Assembly: GCF_030445035.2 (NCBI RefSeq)
Contig: NC_080702.1
Span: 28,598,053-28,662,052, forward strand
DNA length: 64,000 nucleotides
Direction of reading: 5' to 3'
Source of the DNA: Dasypus novemcinctus
Lineage: Eukaryota; Chordata; Mammalia; Cingulata; Dasypodidae
Numbering within the stretch: position 1 is the first letter of the stretch; the number at the start of each line of letters is the position of its first letter. Both the position numbers and the translations under genes were made by a program. The notes beneath the pieces were generated by a model that had not been told where the DNA came from, did not search any database, and was given only the letters and a program-made list of their open reading frames with translations. Positions 26,741 through 37,369 of the stretch are shown here, one piece after another.

Positions 26741-27060
26741 CCTGGACCTCCCTGGCCCATCCAGCCTTGTCCCCACTACATGACAATTATATTTGGCTGG
26801 CATTGTCCATCCTGGATCTCTAAGTCCTACACAGCATGTCTCATCTGTAAAAGTCCTTCCTAGCCTGGCCAATGATTGAGATGTGTTTTGTGTCCTGGGC
26901 CTCCCTGGCTGGTCCATCCTGCTACCCACTACATAAGACTGTGGCTTGACCCAAGGTATCCTGGCTGGCCTGGCCCGGTCCTTCCTATGTGACCAAGGGT
27001 CAAACAGCACGACTGTCCTGGACCCCCCCTAGCAAATCTGACCTGTCCTCCTATCCTACT
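26741..27060 (+). repeat. 68-bp decayed satellite, block 2
   Basis: CCTGGACCTCCCTGGCCC-like anchors at 26741, 26811, 26893, 26960 and 27017. Between anchors lie CTACATGACA / CTACATAAGACTGTGGCTTG phrases shared with block 3. Confidence 0.7.
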
Positions 27061-27420
27061 ATGCCAGAGCTGCATCACACTACCACACACTGGTTTTGGC
27101 TTAGCAATAGGCGTTTATTTTCTCATGGTTTTGGAAGCTAGAAGGCTTGCTTCTTCTTGTGGTTGATGCGTTCTGATGCTAGCCTGTCGCAACCCTTGGG
27201 GTTGGGTCCTTGGCTTGACTCTCCACTTCCCCTTGTCACATGGCGACGCCCCCTCCTCTCTCACTCAGTGGCTTCCAGGTCCTCTTATAAGTCCTTCAGA
27301 ATCTGGATTAAGACCCACCCTCATTCAGAGTGCTACAGCTTAACTAAAAATATAAGTAAGTAAGTAAATAAATAATGAGGACGTTTCCTATATCCTCATT
27401 TGGAAAGATCTCTAGGATAC
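27061..27420. mobile_element. Unassigned interspersed repeat
   Basis: Contains CTGGATTAAGACCCACCCTC and AGTGCTACAGCTTAACTAAA, phrases I associate with older LTR/MER-type mammalian repeats in reverse. Family not determined. Confidence 0.35.
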
Positions 27421-27770
27421 ATTATTGAGAAAAAAGGAAAAAAGCAAGGTGCAAAGTAGTATTCCTCCTTTTGTGTAACAACCCTGTCACATACCAATAT
27501 ATATAAGCTTCCTTGTTGCTTTTATGTGTATACAGAAACACTGGAAGAATACACAAGGCATTAACTAATAAGAGTGCTTGAGGTGGACAAAGAACAGGGT
27601 GGATGGTGGGGGGAAGGTGGTAAGAAAAAAAAAAAATCATCACCAAGAAGGACTCTTTATAAGAGGGTATGGGTTCACACCTACAGGAATGGGATTAAGA
27701 TTCATAACGTGCTTGTTGGGATGTAGAGGTACAGAATTCAATCAACCCTACTAGAAGAGGGTGGGTGGGC
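27421..27770. other. Unassigned intergenic sequence
   Basis: No gene. Loose similarity to L1 3' UTR phrases (GAGGTGGACAAAGAACAGGGT) but too weak to call. Confidence 0.4.
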
Positions 27771-27782
27771 TGTTGTGACCTC

Positions 27783-28330
27783 CCTGGACCTCCCTGGAGT
27801 GCCTGGCCTCTTCTTCCTCACAGTAGACTGCAGCTAGGCCAGGTGTCCACCCTGGACCTCGGTTCTCCTTCCCACTGCAAAGATCAGCACAGCCATGGTC
27901 TCTGAGCTGGACCTCCCTGGCTGACCTGGGTGCTCACCCCCTCATGAGCACAGGGCTTGCCTGGATGACTGCCCTGGACTAAGCTGACTGCCCTTGCCTG
28001 GTTCATCCCACCTAGACGATGGCCCACCCATGGGGGGACTGCCTGGCCCTCCCTCACTGGCTCAGCTCTGTCCGCACTTCATGAGACTGCTGCTAGGACC
28101 GAGGTCCATCCTGAACCTTCCCGGCCAGCTCAGCCCTGAACTTCCTTAAGGAGTCTGTGGCTTGCATTAGAGTCCATCCTGGACTTGCTGGCCAGCCCAC
28201 GCTGGTTACCCCCTCCCACAATAATTGTTTCACCAGGGGTATTGCCCTGGACCTCCGTGGGTGACCTGGCCCATTTTACCCTACACAAGACTGTGACTTG
28301 TCTTTGGTTGCATCCTGGACCTTCAGGTCC
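27783..28330 (+). repeat. 68-bp decayed satellite, block 3
   Basis: Anchors CCTGGACCTCC-like at 27783, 27851, 27907, 27973, 28042, 28110, 28178, 28246 and 28314. The last six are spaced 67-69 bp. Units share CATGAGACTGCTGCTAGGAC / CAAGACTGTGACTTGTC words. An old tandem array, probably once continuous with blocks 1 and 2. Confidence 0.8.
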
Positions 28331-28462
28331 AAATGATGACTGCTGTTTTGGGCTGTCATTTGCTTGACAAGCACAAGCTCTCCAATGGCACCATCATAAA
28401 ATACAAAGACCTGGCTCACAAGTACTTTGACCCTATGTCCTGCTTTCCAGGACAGTCATTGT

Positions 28463-28885
28463 TTTTTTTTTTGTTTGTTTTTAAAGATTTATTATTTATT
28501 TCTCTCTCCCCCTCTCCCCGTTGTCTGCTCTCTGTGTCCCTTTGCTGTGCGTTCTTCTGTAACCGCTTGTATCCTTATCAGCTGCACCAGGAATCTGTGT
28601 TTCTTTTTTGTTGCATCATCTTGTTGTGTCAGCTCTCCGTGTGGGCGGCGCCATTCCTGGGCAGGCTGCACTTTCTTTCACGCTGGGAGGCTCTCCTTAT
28701 GGGGTGCACTCCTTGTGCATGGGGCTCCCCTATGCAGGGGACACCCCTGCATGGCATGGCACTCAGTGCACGCATCAGCACTGCACATGGGCCAGCTCCA
28801 CATGGGTCAAGGAGGCCTGGGGTTTGAACCCTGGACCTCCCATGTGGTAGACGGACGCCCTAACCACTGGGCCACGTCCACTTCC
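28463..28885 (-). mobile_element. DAS-type SINE (copy 5)
   Basis: Minus-strand full-length copy with the poly-A end at left and head (GGGCCACGTCCACTTCCC reversed) at right. Flanked by CCAGGACAGTCATTGTTT on both sides. Confidence 0.93.
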
Positions 28886-28981
28886 CCAGGACAGTCATTG
28901 TTTATTCCTCTTGTCTCAGCTTGATTTTTCATAGCACCCCCCTCTCCTTCTCATGGGTATCCCAGTTAGATAAATTCTAAT
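28886..28981. other. Short spacer between two SINEs
   Basis: Includes the target duplication of the left SINE. No feature. Confidence 0.5.
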
Positions 28982-29421
28982 TTTTTCTCTTTTTTTTAAG
29001 ATTAATTTTTTACTTATTTCTCTCCCCTTCCCTCCCACCCCTCTGCCCCCCCGCCCCAGTTGTCTGCTCTCTGTGTCCATTCGCTGTGTGTTCTTCTGCA
29101 TCCACTTGTATCCTTATCAACTGCACCAGGAATCTGTGCCTCTTTTTTGTTGCATCATCTTGCTGTGTCAGCTCTCCGTGTGTGTGGCGCCACTCCTGGG
29201 TAGGCTGCACTTTCTTTCACGCTGGCAGTTCTCCTTACGGGGCACACTCCTTTCACGTGGGGATCCCCTACGGGGGGAACACCCCTGTGTGACAGGGCAC
29301 TCCTTGCACACATCAGTGCTGCACTTGGGCCAGCTCCTCACCGGTCAAGGAGGCCTGGGGTTTGAACCGTGGACCCCATGTGGTAGGTGGACACACTATC
29401 CATTGGGCGAAGTCTGCTTCC
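28982..29421 (-). mobile_element. DAS-type SINE (copy 6)
   Basis: Minus-strand copy with reversed B box GGGTTTGAACC. The flanks GTTAGATAAATTCT and GTTTGGATAAATGCT look like an imperfect target duplication. Confidence 0.92.
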
Positions 29422-29439
29422 CAGTTTGGATAAATGCTA

Positions 29440-29850
29440 TGGGCACTGCCTTGAATTGGATCACACCCCCACATGACGTTCTCAAGTCCTAAACCCTGGT
29501 TGTGAACCCAGTTGTAAACAGGATATTTGAAGATGTTATTAGTTAAGGGGAGGCCGAATTGAATCAGGGTGGGCCTTAATCCAGTATGACTGGAGCCTGA
29601 TAAACAGAGGAAATTTGGACACAGAGAAGGAGACAGAAGGAGCTAGATGGCCATGTGACGGAGGCAGAGACTGAGATATGCACTGCTGGCAAACTACCAC
29701 TAGAATGCTATAGACTTCAGAGGAAGTACAATCCTGCCGACAACTTGGTAATGGCCTTTGGCCTCCAGAGCTGTAGACGATAAATTTCCTATTGTTTTAA
29801 GCTGGCTGGTCTGTAGTATTTGTTATAGCACCCCTGGTAAACTAAGACAG
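29440..29850 (+). mobile_element. MLT1-type MaLR LTR
   Basis: Fossil MaLR LTR: CCCAGTTGTAAACAGGATAT, GGTGGGCCTTAATCCAGTAT, GGCCTCCAGAGCTGTAGAC and the end GTAAACTAAGACA. Old mammalian family. Confidence 0.8.
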
Positions 29851-30880
29851 GTACCTCATGCATAAAGCTAAGGCCAGATTATTAAAGTCAGTGTCTAGAA
29901 ATCCTGGATGCTCGTTGCTGTACCTGGCATCTCTCAAGCTCAGGCTGTGCTCATTTCCCCAGCCAGCATTCACTGAACATCTTTTGTAAAATCTGGGGAA
30001 ATAAACATGCTCAAAATGTAGTTTCCATCATGAAGGCATTTCTAAATTTATGACTCCTATCATCTATAATTGTTGAAAGCCCTGTCCCTGTTTCAGGACT
30101 GCAGCTATATAGTTTTTCATTTCATGTGCTCTTATTTTGAGGCTTGAATGAGGTAACACATGGGTCATAAGAAGGAGCAATGACAATTTTCTATGTGTGA
30201 GCCTTATCCCAAGAGGAACAGACTGATAAGACCCCGGCCAAAGGACTTCAACCTCTCATTTTTCAGTACAGATTTCAGAAGTTGATTTTCTTAAGTGAGG
30301 CAAGGTGGTGCTTGTCACACGTCCAGTCTGTTTCTTTGTGAATATGGCTCTCGGTTCTCTCCAGGGCTGGCTGACATTCAGCAGCTGATTCACACACGTC
30401 TATCTAAACTCACACCTTCATCCAGAGAGCACCACTCCTCTTCAGAGGTCACCGACACCTTCAACCATGGCTGTGAAAGCAAACATGATGAGCCTCCCGT
30501 TGGGTGGCTGTTCCAGGAACTGCAGTCCTTGTGGCTTTGAACTAATATTAGTGTGTCTGCTACTGTATTTTTGCTTCTCCTTCCTTTTTTCCTAGATTAT
30601 TACTCAGATATCTCATGTGGTTTCCAAGGCATCACATGTGGTTCCTTCACGCAGTCATCCAACTACCCCATCGCCCTTTCTCTCTGGCATTCTGAAAGCA
30701 TACCCCTCTCCTCTGTTGGACCTTGCCCACCATCTGCTGCTAGATAAAGTCCAAACTGCTTAGCAGAGGCCAAAGGTGCTTTAATGAATGTGAATCTATA
30801 GAGTGCTCCTGCCTCATTTCCTTGCATTAACTGAACACTGAATTGTATGATCGTTGCATGCAGACCTTTCCACAATTCCC
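29851..30880. other. Intergenic, no gene recognised
   Basis: Unique-looking sequence. The phrase GATAAAGTCCAAACTGCTTA near 30745 resembles an old L2 LINE end in this orientation. No open frame with coding character. Confidence 0.45.
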
Positions 30881-30898
30881 CCAAATGCTTCACTTTTT

Positions 30899-31297
30899 TT
30901 TTATCCCCCACCTATGGCTTTTTTTGTGTTCTGTCTGCTCTCTGCGTCCATTCGCTGTGCGTTCTTCTGTGTCTGTATTTATTTATTTTATTTCCCCTCC
31001 CCTCTTGTGGCTTGCTTGCTTTCTGCTCTCTGTTGTCCATTTGCTGTGCACTCTTCTGTGTTTTTGCTTGTCTCCCTTTTATATTGTGTCACCTTGCTGA
31101 GTTGGCTCTCCACGAGCCAGTGCAGGCCGGGTGGAGCTCCAAGGCGTCTGCTGGGTGGCCCTCCATGGCACTTGCGGACCGGCGGCTCTCCACGGCGTGC
31201 GGGCAAGCCTGCCTTCACAAGGAGGCCCCGGGACGCGAACCCAGGGCCTCCCATACAGTAGACAGGCACCCAACAGATTGAGCCACAGCCACTTCCC
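30899..31297 (-). mobile_element. DAS-related SINE, divergent subtype (copy 7)
   Basis: Minus-strand SINE with a different body (GGGTGGCCCTCCATGGCAC, GGACCGGCGGCTCTCC) but the same tRNA-like head reversed at right. Flanked by CAAATGCTTCACTTTT and CAAATGCTGCACTTTT. Confidence 0.85.
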
Positions 31298-31299
31298 CC

Positions 31300-31579
31300 C
31301 AAATGCTGCACTTTTGCTCAGCACTCTGTGCCTTAGCACACGTCATTACTTCTGATGGTTTGGGTCAGTGTCCAGGCAGGAAATGAGTGGCACACTCAAA
31401 ACTGCGCTGAGAGTCTAATGAAGGTGGTATTTACAAGAGTGGGCCATCTGCAGTGGTGAATGAATGAGTCTATTGGTTCCTAATATGATTGTTTTGAGTT
31501 TCCAAATTTTGAGCACAAGGGTACCGAGAAAATTATTTATGTCTATCGAGCTATTCCATCGAACACGATGGAAAACTCA
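31300..31579. other. Intergenic, no feature seen
   Basis: 280 bp between SINE copy 7 and a MaLR LTR. Nothing recognised. Confidence 0.5.
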
Positions 31580-32486
31580 CAGGAAGTGTTAGGGCTCTGT
31601 GGTAGATTGAACAGTGTCCTGCACACACCCCTCCACCCCTCTGTTCAGGTCCACCCAAAACCTTGTTTGGACATAGGGTCTTCTTTTTTTTAATTTTTTT
31701 TAAAAAATATTTATTTATTTATTTCTCTCCCCTTCCCCCCCCACCCCCACCCCCACCCCCACCCTCATCCTGTTTGCCTGTTCTCTGTGTCCATACGCTG
31801 CATGTTCTTCTTTGTCCGCTTCTCTTGTTGTCAGTGACAGGGGAATCTGTGTCTCTTTTTGTTGCGTCATCTTGCTGTGTCAGCTCTCCGTGTGGGCGGC
31901 GCCATTCCTGGGCAGGCTGCACTTTCTTTCGCGCTGGGCAGCTCTCCTTACGGGGCGCACTCCTTGCACGTGGGGCTCCCCTACGCGGGGGACACCCCTG
32001 CATGGCAGGGCACTCCTTGTGCGCATCAGCACTGCGCATGGGCCAGCTCCACACGGGTCACGAGGCCTGGGGTTTGAACCGCGGACCTCCCATGTGGTAG
32101 ACGGACGCCCTAACCACTGGGCCAAGTCCGCTTCCCATGGACATACAGTCTTTGCAGATGTAATTAGTTAAGATGAAATCATACTGGATTAGGGTGGGCC
32201 CTAAATCCAGGGACTGGTGGCCTTATAAGAAGAGGGGAGGACGTGCCAGGTACAAGGAAGACCACATAAAGACAAAGGTGGACACTGGAGTGACAGCTAC
32301 AAGCCACAGCAGCTAAGGAGCAGGTGAGGAAGGAACTCTCCCCAGTGGACTTGGGTGGGAGCACGGTTCTGCCGACACCTAGATTTCAGACATTCAGCCT
32401 CCGGGATGGTGAGAGAGTAAATTCCTGTTGTTCTGAGCCACCCAGTGGGTGGCAATTTGATATGACAGCCCTGAGAAACTATGACA
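31580..32486 (+). mobile_element. MaLR LTR (MLT1-like) split by a DAS SINE
   Basis: Fossil LTR with TGTGGTAGATTGAACAGTGT at the left, GATTAGGGTGGGCCCTAAAT and CCGGGATGGTGAGAGAGTAA after the SINE, and an end near AGAAACTATGACA. The SINE occupies 31684-32136. Confidence 0.8.
31684..32136 (-). mobile_element. DAS-type SINE inside the LTR (copy 8)
   Basis: Minus-strand full-length copy with little divergence. Edges show a near-match GGACATAGGGTCTT / GGACATACAGTCTT, so the SINE is younger than the LTR. Confidence 0.93.
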
Positions 32487-32639
32487 GGCATGAAACATGA
32501 AAATGAGATGCAGAGATTATGGGAATGTGAATTTATGTAGGTAAAAATTGCTTGTTGAGAAAAGCAGTTATGCATCCCTATGTCTCCATAAACCATCTGT
32601 ATCTGTATTTGTATGTTCACAGTTTTGTTAACAGTCCCT

Positions 32640-33600
32640 TAATTAACTCTCCTCCAGTTACCCAGGTGGAATGTGCCACCTCCTTCCTGCCAGGAAATTA
32701 GTACCAGCAGAAATTGGTACTAGGAGTGGGTTCCCCAAAAAGGCTTTCAAATAGAATTATGGTACAAAGGTTTTAAAAAAATAATTTGTAAAGTGCTCAG
32801 ATAACCTCCTAAGGGAAGGAAACTGAGGGACTGCTTAGCCTGTGACATGGTATGGCATCTCTATTATTCAAATGCTCAGGAAGGATGGCATGGCATGAAA
32901 TGCTGTGGAAGGAAAGATGCTGTGAGTTCAAGAGGCTGTGACGTTTAGATTCTACAGTGAAAATATGAATGATGAAGGTTTGGATTTCATTTGTCTGCTT
33001 CTGTTCATAGTGAATCTATCCATGGAAGAGAGGAAATGGAAAGCATGACGACAGATCTCAGATTATAAGTCTAAGGTTAGGAGGCCTGTATGATACTTTG
33101 AGAAAGGTCTCATCCCCTGGCTTGTAGGACCTGTGGGCTGACGACATGACCAGAACCTGAGCCTAAGGTCTGCAAAATGACAGAGATAATTTTCTAATCA
33201 ACGTAGCCAGGTTCCTGATCCTAAGCGAAGACACTTGTGGGGAAGGAGAGAGCACCTGAGGCGTGGGATATTGACATTTGGGCAGAGATGATTGAAGTCC
33301 AGAATGTGGACTACAAATCTCCTGAGCCACCCTGGTTGGCTGCTGCAACCTCTTCTGAACACCTTCTCCATTTGAAAAGTAACCTTAGCTTGTTACTGGA
33401 ACTCCTAACCAGGAAACACCAAATAACAATGACCTGTAATGCCCATCAATAACTGGATGTAATCTGATTCCCTGAACCATAAGCCTGGAAAAGACCAGCA
33501 GTATTGCCTCGTAAAGTAGGAGGCTGAGCATGTTTGGGAGTACAAGTGATCTTAATCAGCATGAGGCTCAGATTCCCTTGGCACCTGTGTCTATTAATAT
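32640..33600. mobile_element. Possible MaLR internal sequence
   Basis: Holds GAAATTGGTACTAGGAGTGG, a phrase usual at the start of MaLR internal regions, about 200 bp after the LTR. The rest to 33600 is non-coding and unassigned. Confidence 0.4.
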
Positions 33601-33610
33601 CTTAGCATCA

Positions 33611-33985
33611 GGGAAATGGACTTTGGCCCAGTGGTTAGGGCTCCCGTCTACCATATGGGAGGTCCGCGGTTCAAACCCCGGGCCTCCTTGACCCGTGTGG
33701 AACTGGCCATGTGCAGTGCTGATGCACGCAAGGAGTGCAGTGCCACGCAAGGGTGTCCCCCGCGTGGGGGAGCCCCACGCGCAAGGAGTGCGCCCGTGAG
33801 GAAAAGCCGCCCAGCATGAAATGAAAGAGCAGCCTGCCCAGGAATGGCGCCGCCCACACTTCCCGTGCTGCTGACGACAACAGAAGCGGACAAAGAAACA
33901 AGACGCAGCAAATAGACACCAAGAACAGACAACCAGGGGAGGGGGGGGAATTAAATAAATAAATAAATCTTTAAAAAAAAAAAAA
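33611..33985 (+). mobile_element. DAS-type SINE (copy 9)
   Basis: Plus strand, same internally shortened subtype as copy 2 (AATGGCGCCGCCCACACTTC). Flanked by ATCTTAGCATC on both sides. Confidence 0.93.
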
Positions 33986-34019
33986 ATCTTAGCATCCTCT
34001 CCCCGAGTTACACCTCTCT

Positions 34020-34164
34020 GACCTCCTGGGTGTCTTGAATTAGGTTCCCGTTATTTCAATTTGTATTTCCTCTTGAGCCCAAGAGTTCTTAAGAGAAGCC
34101 CTTTACATTTCCAGGTCGAAGGGCCTTTCTGTTTTTGTTAATGATATCTAGATTTATTTTACTT
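34020..34164 (-). mobile_element. L1 ORF2 fragment, left of nested insertion
   Basis: Antisense L1 sequence (CTAGATTTATTTTACTTTAA) that continues at 34780 after a younger L1 tail inserted. Confidence 0.6.
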
Positions 34165-34178
34165 TAATTTTTTGCATT

Positions 34179-34766
34179 GTTCCAATATCCATGTGGAATC
34201 TAAACCCCCTCTTGACATAGATGTGGAATGGACACAACCAAGCCAAGGTCCACAGGAAGGAGGAATACAGTAAGGATCACAGTGGACTTAATGATATTCT
34301 ATTCATGAACTATTGTGGTTAATAATCGAGAAAATGTGGCATTGGTGTGTAAAGCGTGGCCATGGTGGCTGCAGGGTGCGGGGAAGGGGAGGAAGAGATG
34401 AGATGTGGAGGCATTCTCAGGACTTGGAGTTGTCCAGGGTGGTGCCCCAGGGACAATTGCTGGATGTTGTATGTCCTCCCATGGTCCACTGGATGGAATG
34501 TGGGAAAGTGTGGGCTATGGTGTGAAACATGGGACATGGGGTGCAGCGATGCCCAGAGATGTACTCACCAGACGCAATGGATGTGACATGATGATGGGGG
34601 AGAATGTTATTGGGGGGGGGAGTGGTGGGGTGGGGGCGGTGGGGGCGAATGGGGACCTCATATTTTTTTAATGTAATATCCTTTTAAAAAATGAATAAAT
34701 TGAGTAGAATTTGAAAAATAAATAAATAAATAAATAAATTTGTTTAATATTCTGTTAAAAAAATTT
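34179..34766 (+). mobile_element. 5'-truncated L1, 3' UTR only
   Basis: L1 3' UTR with GTGACATGATGATGGGGGAG and a G-rich GGGGGGGAGTGGTGGGGTGG tract, ending in an AAATAAATAAAT tail. Flanked by TTTTTGCATTGT in both places (about 34167-34178 and 34770-34781). Confidence 0.85.
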
Positions 34767-34779
34767 TTTTTTGCATTGT

Positions 34780-35480
34780 GATCTGAGAGTACTCTTTGTC
34801 ATATTTCTACCTTATGGATATTACTGAGGTTTTCTTTGGCCCTAATACATGATTGCCTTTTGTGAGGATGGAAGCTTGAGAAGACTATGCAATCTCTATT
34901 ATCAGGGTGTTGAGTTACATATATCCATGAGAACTGTTCTATTCATAAATATGGTGTTTCACACCAGAAAATGGTGTTTAACATCAAAAAGTATCCTTTT
35001 TTTCACATTCAGTGCTTTTGGTCCTAAATTCTACTTTGTTTGATATCAGGATTACTAACTGTGATTCTTGTTTCCATTTGCCAACAGACCTTTGTCCATA
35101 CTTTTATTTTTTTGACTATTTCACTTTAAATATGTTTTTTTCATATAGTATAAATTTGCATCCTTTTTTTGGAGCCTAACTGAAAATCTTTTTCTTTTAA
35201 CAGGTGAGGTAACTCCACACACATTTGTTGGCGTGAATATATGCTAGGTCTCAACTCTTGTCATAATGTTTTACAGTTTTGTATACTTTATTCTATTGCT
35301 GTTTCTTTCTCTAGGCTTCATTCTCTAATTTATAACTTCTTCCTACTTACAAAGATTTGTATTTTTTTCTAGTTTTTAATCTTTATGCTGAAACCTTTAA
35401 AAGTGCCCTTAGTTCCCTGTTTTATTTAACTTTTGTCTATCTGTTTCATTGGGTTTTTAAAAAATCCTTAATACCTTCTA
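34780..35480 (-). mobile_element. L1 ORF2 fragment, right of nested insertion
   Basis: Antisense L1 endonuclease/RT region (GTGATCTGAGAGTACTCTTT, GATATCAGGATTACTAACTG). The same phrases occur at 45.47 and 46.33 kb in the large L1. Confidence 0.75.
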
Positions 35481-35483
35481 TGG

Positions 35484-35990
35484 TAGTTTGAGTCTTTTGT
35501 GGACCGCAGAAAACTATGTTCTTGAATTAATCCATTCACGTGGATGTGAAATTACCATAGGTGAGACCCTTTGATTAGATTACTTAATTAAGGGCCATCT
35601 GAATATATTGCTTCAGTAAGGCGTAGTCCAGCGTAGGTCTTAATCCTCTCATTGGTGTCCTTTATAAATGGGATGATATACAGAGAAAGGCACACATACA
35701 CACAGAAAGAAAACCCAGAGGCCACAGAGACAAGAGGAAAAGACTCAGGAGCAGAGAGAATGCTACAAAGCAAGAAGCTGGAATCAATGGAAGCCAGGAG
35801 AGAGGACAGAAGCTGAAGCAATGAGAACCAGAGGAAAAGTGAGAGGCAGCTGTGTGCTGGTCTTCAGAGAGAGCTTCACCTGATGCATTGACTTGGACAT
35901 TTTTTTTTTTCTGCCTCGGAACAGTAAGCAAATTACTTAATAAATCCCCATTGTAAAAGCCAACCCATTTCTGTTATATTGCCTTGACAG
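35484..35990 (+). mobile_element. MaLR-type LTR
   Basis: Fossil LTR: TGGTAGTTTGAGTCTTTTG start, CCTTTATAAATGGGATGATA, a purine-rich AGAGAGAGAAAGGCACAC-like block, AATAAATCCCCATTGTAAAA and an end near GACAGACTTCAGTAAAC. Inserted in antisense L1, which resumes on its right. Confidence 0.6.
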
Positions 35991-36465
35991 ACTTCAGTAA
36001 ACTAAAAATTCTTCCTATTGTCTATATACCAGTAGGCTTAGTCTCCTTTTTTAATTTCCTCTTTTCCTTTCATTCTTACTCATATTATTTGTACTTTATC
36101 ACAAGTTGTAATGTTTGTACATCAGTCTTCCATCTTCACCCCTATCTATACTTTAATCTTAGATGTATATTTATATTTTTTTAAATGTTCACAATTAGTC
36201 CTTTTACTCAAGTTTTCCCAGTCGTGACTTGGATGGATGAAACTCAACCTCCAGCAGGGCTCAAGAAAGGCTGATGGGTGCAGAATTCCTTAAGTTCTGA
36301 TATATTGAAAACTTTTTCTTTAGACTTGATATTTGAAGGACAGCTTAATTGACATAGAATCCTTGTCTTTATACTTTCACTAAAAATTTTTAATGCTGTT
36401 TCATTCTTAGCTTTTTATATCTTGGGTTTTGAAAAGCCTGATGCCAATCTAACTGAGGTCTGGGG
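35991..36465 (-). mobile_element. L1 ORF2 fragment, continued
   Basis: AT-rich antisense L1 sequence resuming after the LTR. Boundaries approximate. Confidence 0.5.
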
Positions 36466-36469
36466 AAAA

Positions 36470-37187
36470 AAAAACATCTTTTTGGGCCAGGAGAGTGGGC
36501 CTACCCAGATTACAAACATAATCCAATATCTATTTTTGGAATTCATAACCATATCAAACTGCTACAGGTACACACAGCTTCAAACACTCCACCCTCTGGA
36601 CCCCCAAAAAGACATGTTTTTTCTACTTACAAATTACATTCATTCCATCACAATATCCCAAAAGCCGTGAGCGAAGTGTGAGTCTGCCCCAGTGCTTAGA
36701 GAGTTGGGGCCTTCTTCCCTGTTGTTCAGGAAGAATGCTACCACCCCAGTGCTCTGAGAGGGTGAAGCCTGAACCCCAGCATTCAAGGAGAGCCTTCACC
36801 CCACTGTACAAGGGGAGTGTGGCCACTGCACAAGCACTTTGAAGGACCGGCACTGCTGCTTCATCAGGCCTAGAGAATAAAACATAGTTCCAGAGATGAT
36901 TCTCAGACCTTGAAATCTACTGGAATATGCCTTTCTGGGTTTCAGAATTGTTTGGAATCTGTGACCCTTGGTTTTCCTTCCAACTTTTCCCTATGGGTAT
37001 GGGAATGTTTATCCTAAGCCTGTCTCTCCATTGTATATTGGAAGCAGATAACCTGTTCTCTAGGTTTCACAGGTCCACAGACAGAGGGGAATTGTGCTTC
37101 AGGTAAGACCACACCCATAACCGATTTTGATAGAGACTTTATACTTAATATTGCTTCTGAAATGACTTCGGCTTTTGGCTGACTAAT
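36470..37187. mobile_element. MaLR/ERVL pieces
   Basis: 36470-36567 is the reverse complement of the 5' end of the LTR family seen at 20222. 36570-37187 then carries MaLR internal phrases (TTTCAGAATTGTTTGGAATC, GTATATTGGAAGCAGATAAC) and ends TTTGGCTGACTAATACA like the same LTR family. A composite fossil. Confidence 0.55.
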
Positions 37188-37369
37188 ACAGTAGTGTACA
37201 CCTGAAATTATTCATGATACAGTTTTCCCATTCTCCATATGTGAGGGGAGCACCAGGGAGCACCATGTTAGTTTTGGAAACCAGTGTCACTGAACCTAAA
37301 CATTGCAGATCTGCTTTGCTCATTAGATGCAGATTCGTGTGTGAAATATGTAGTCCTTCAGTACCCATT

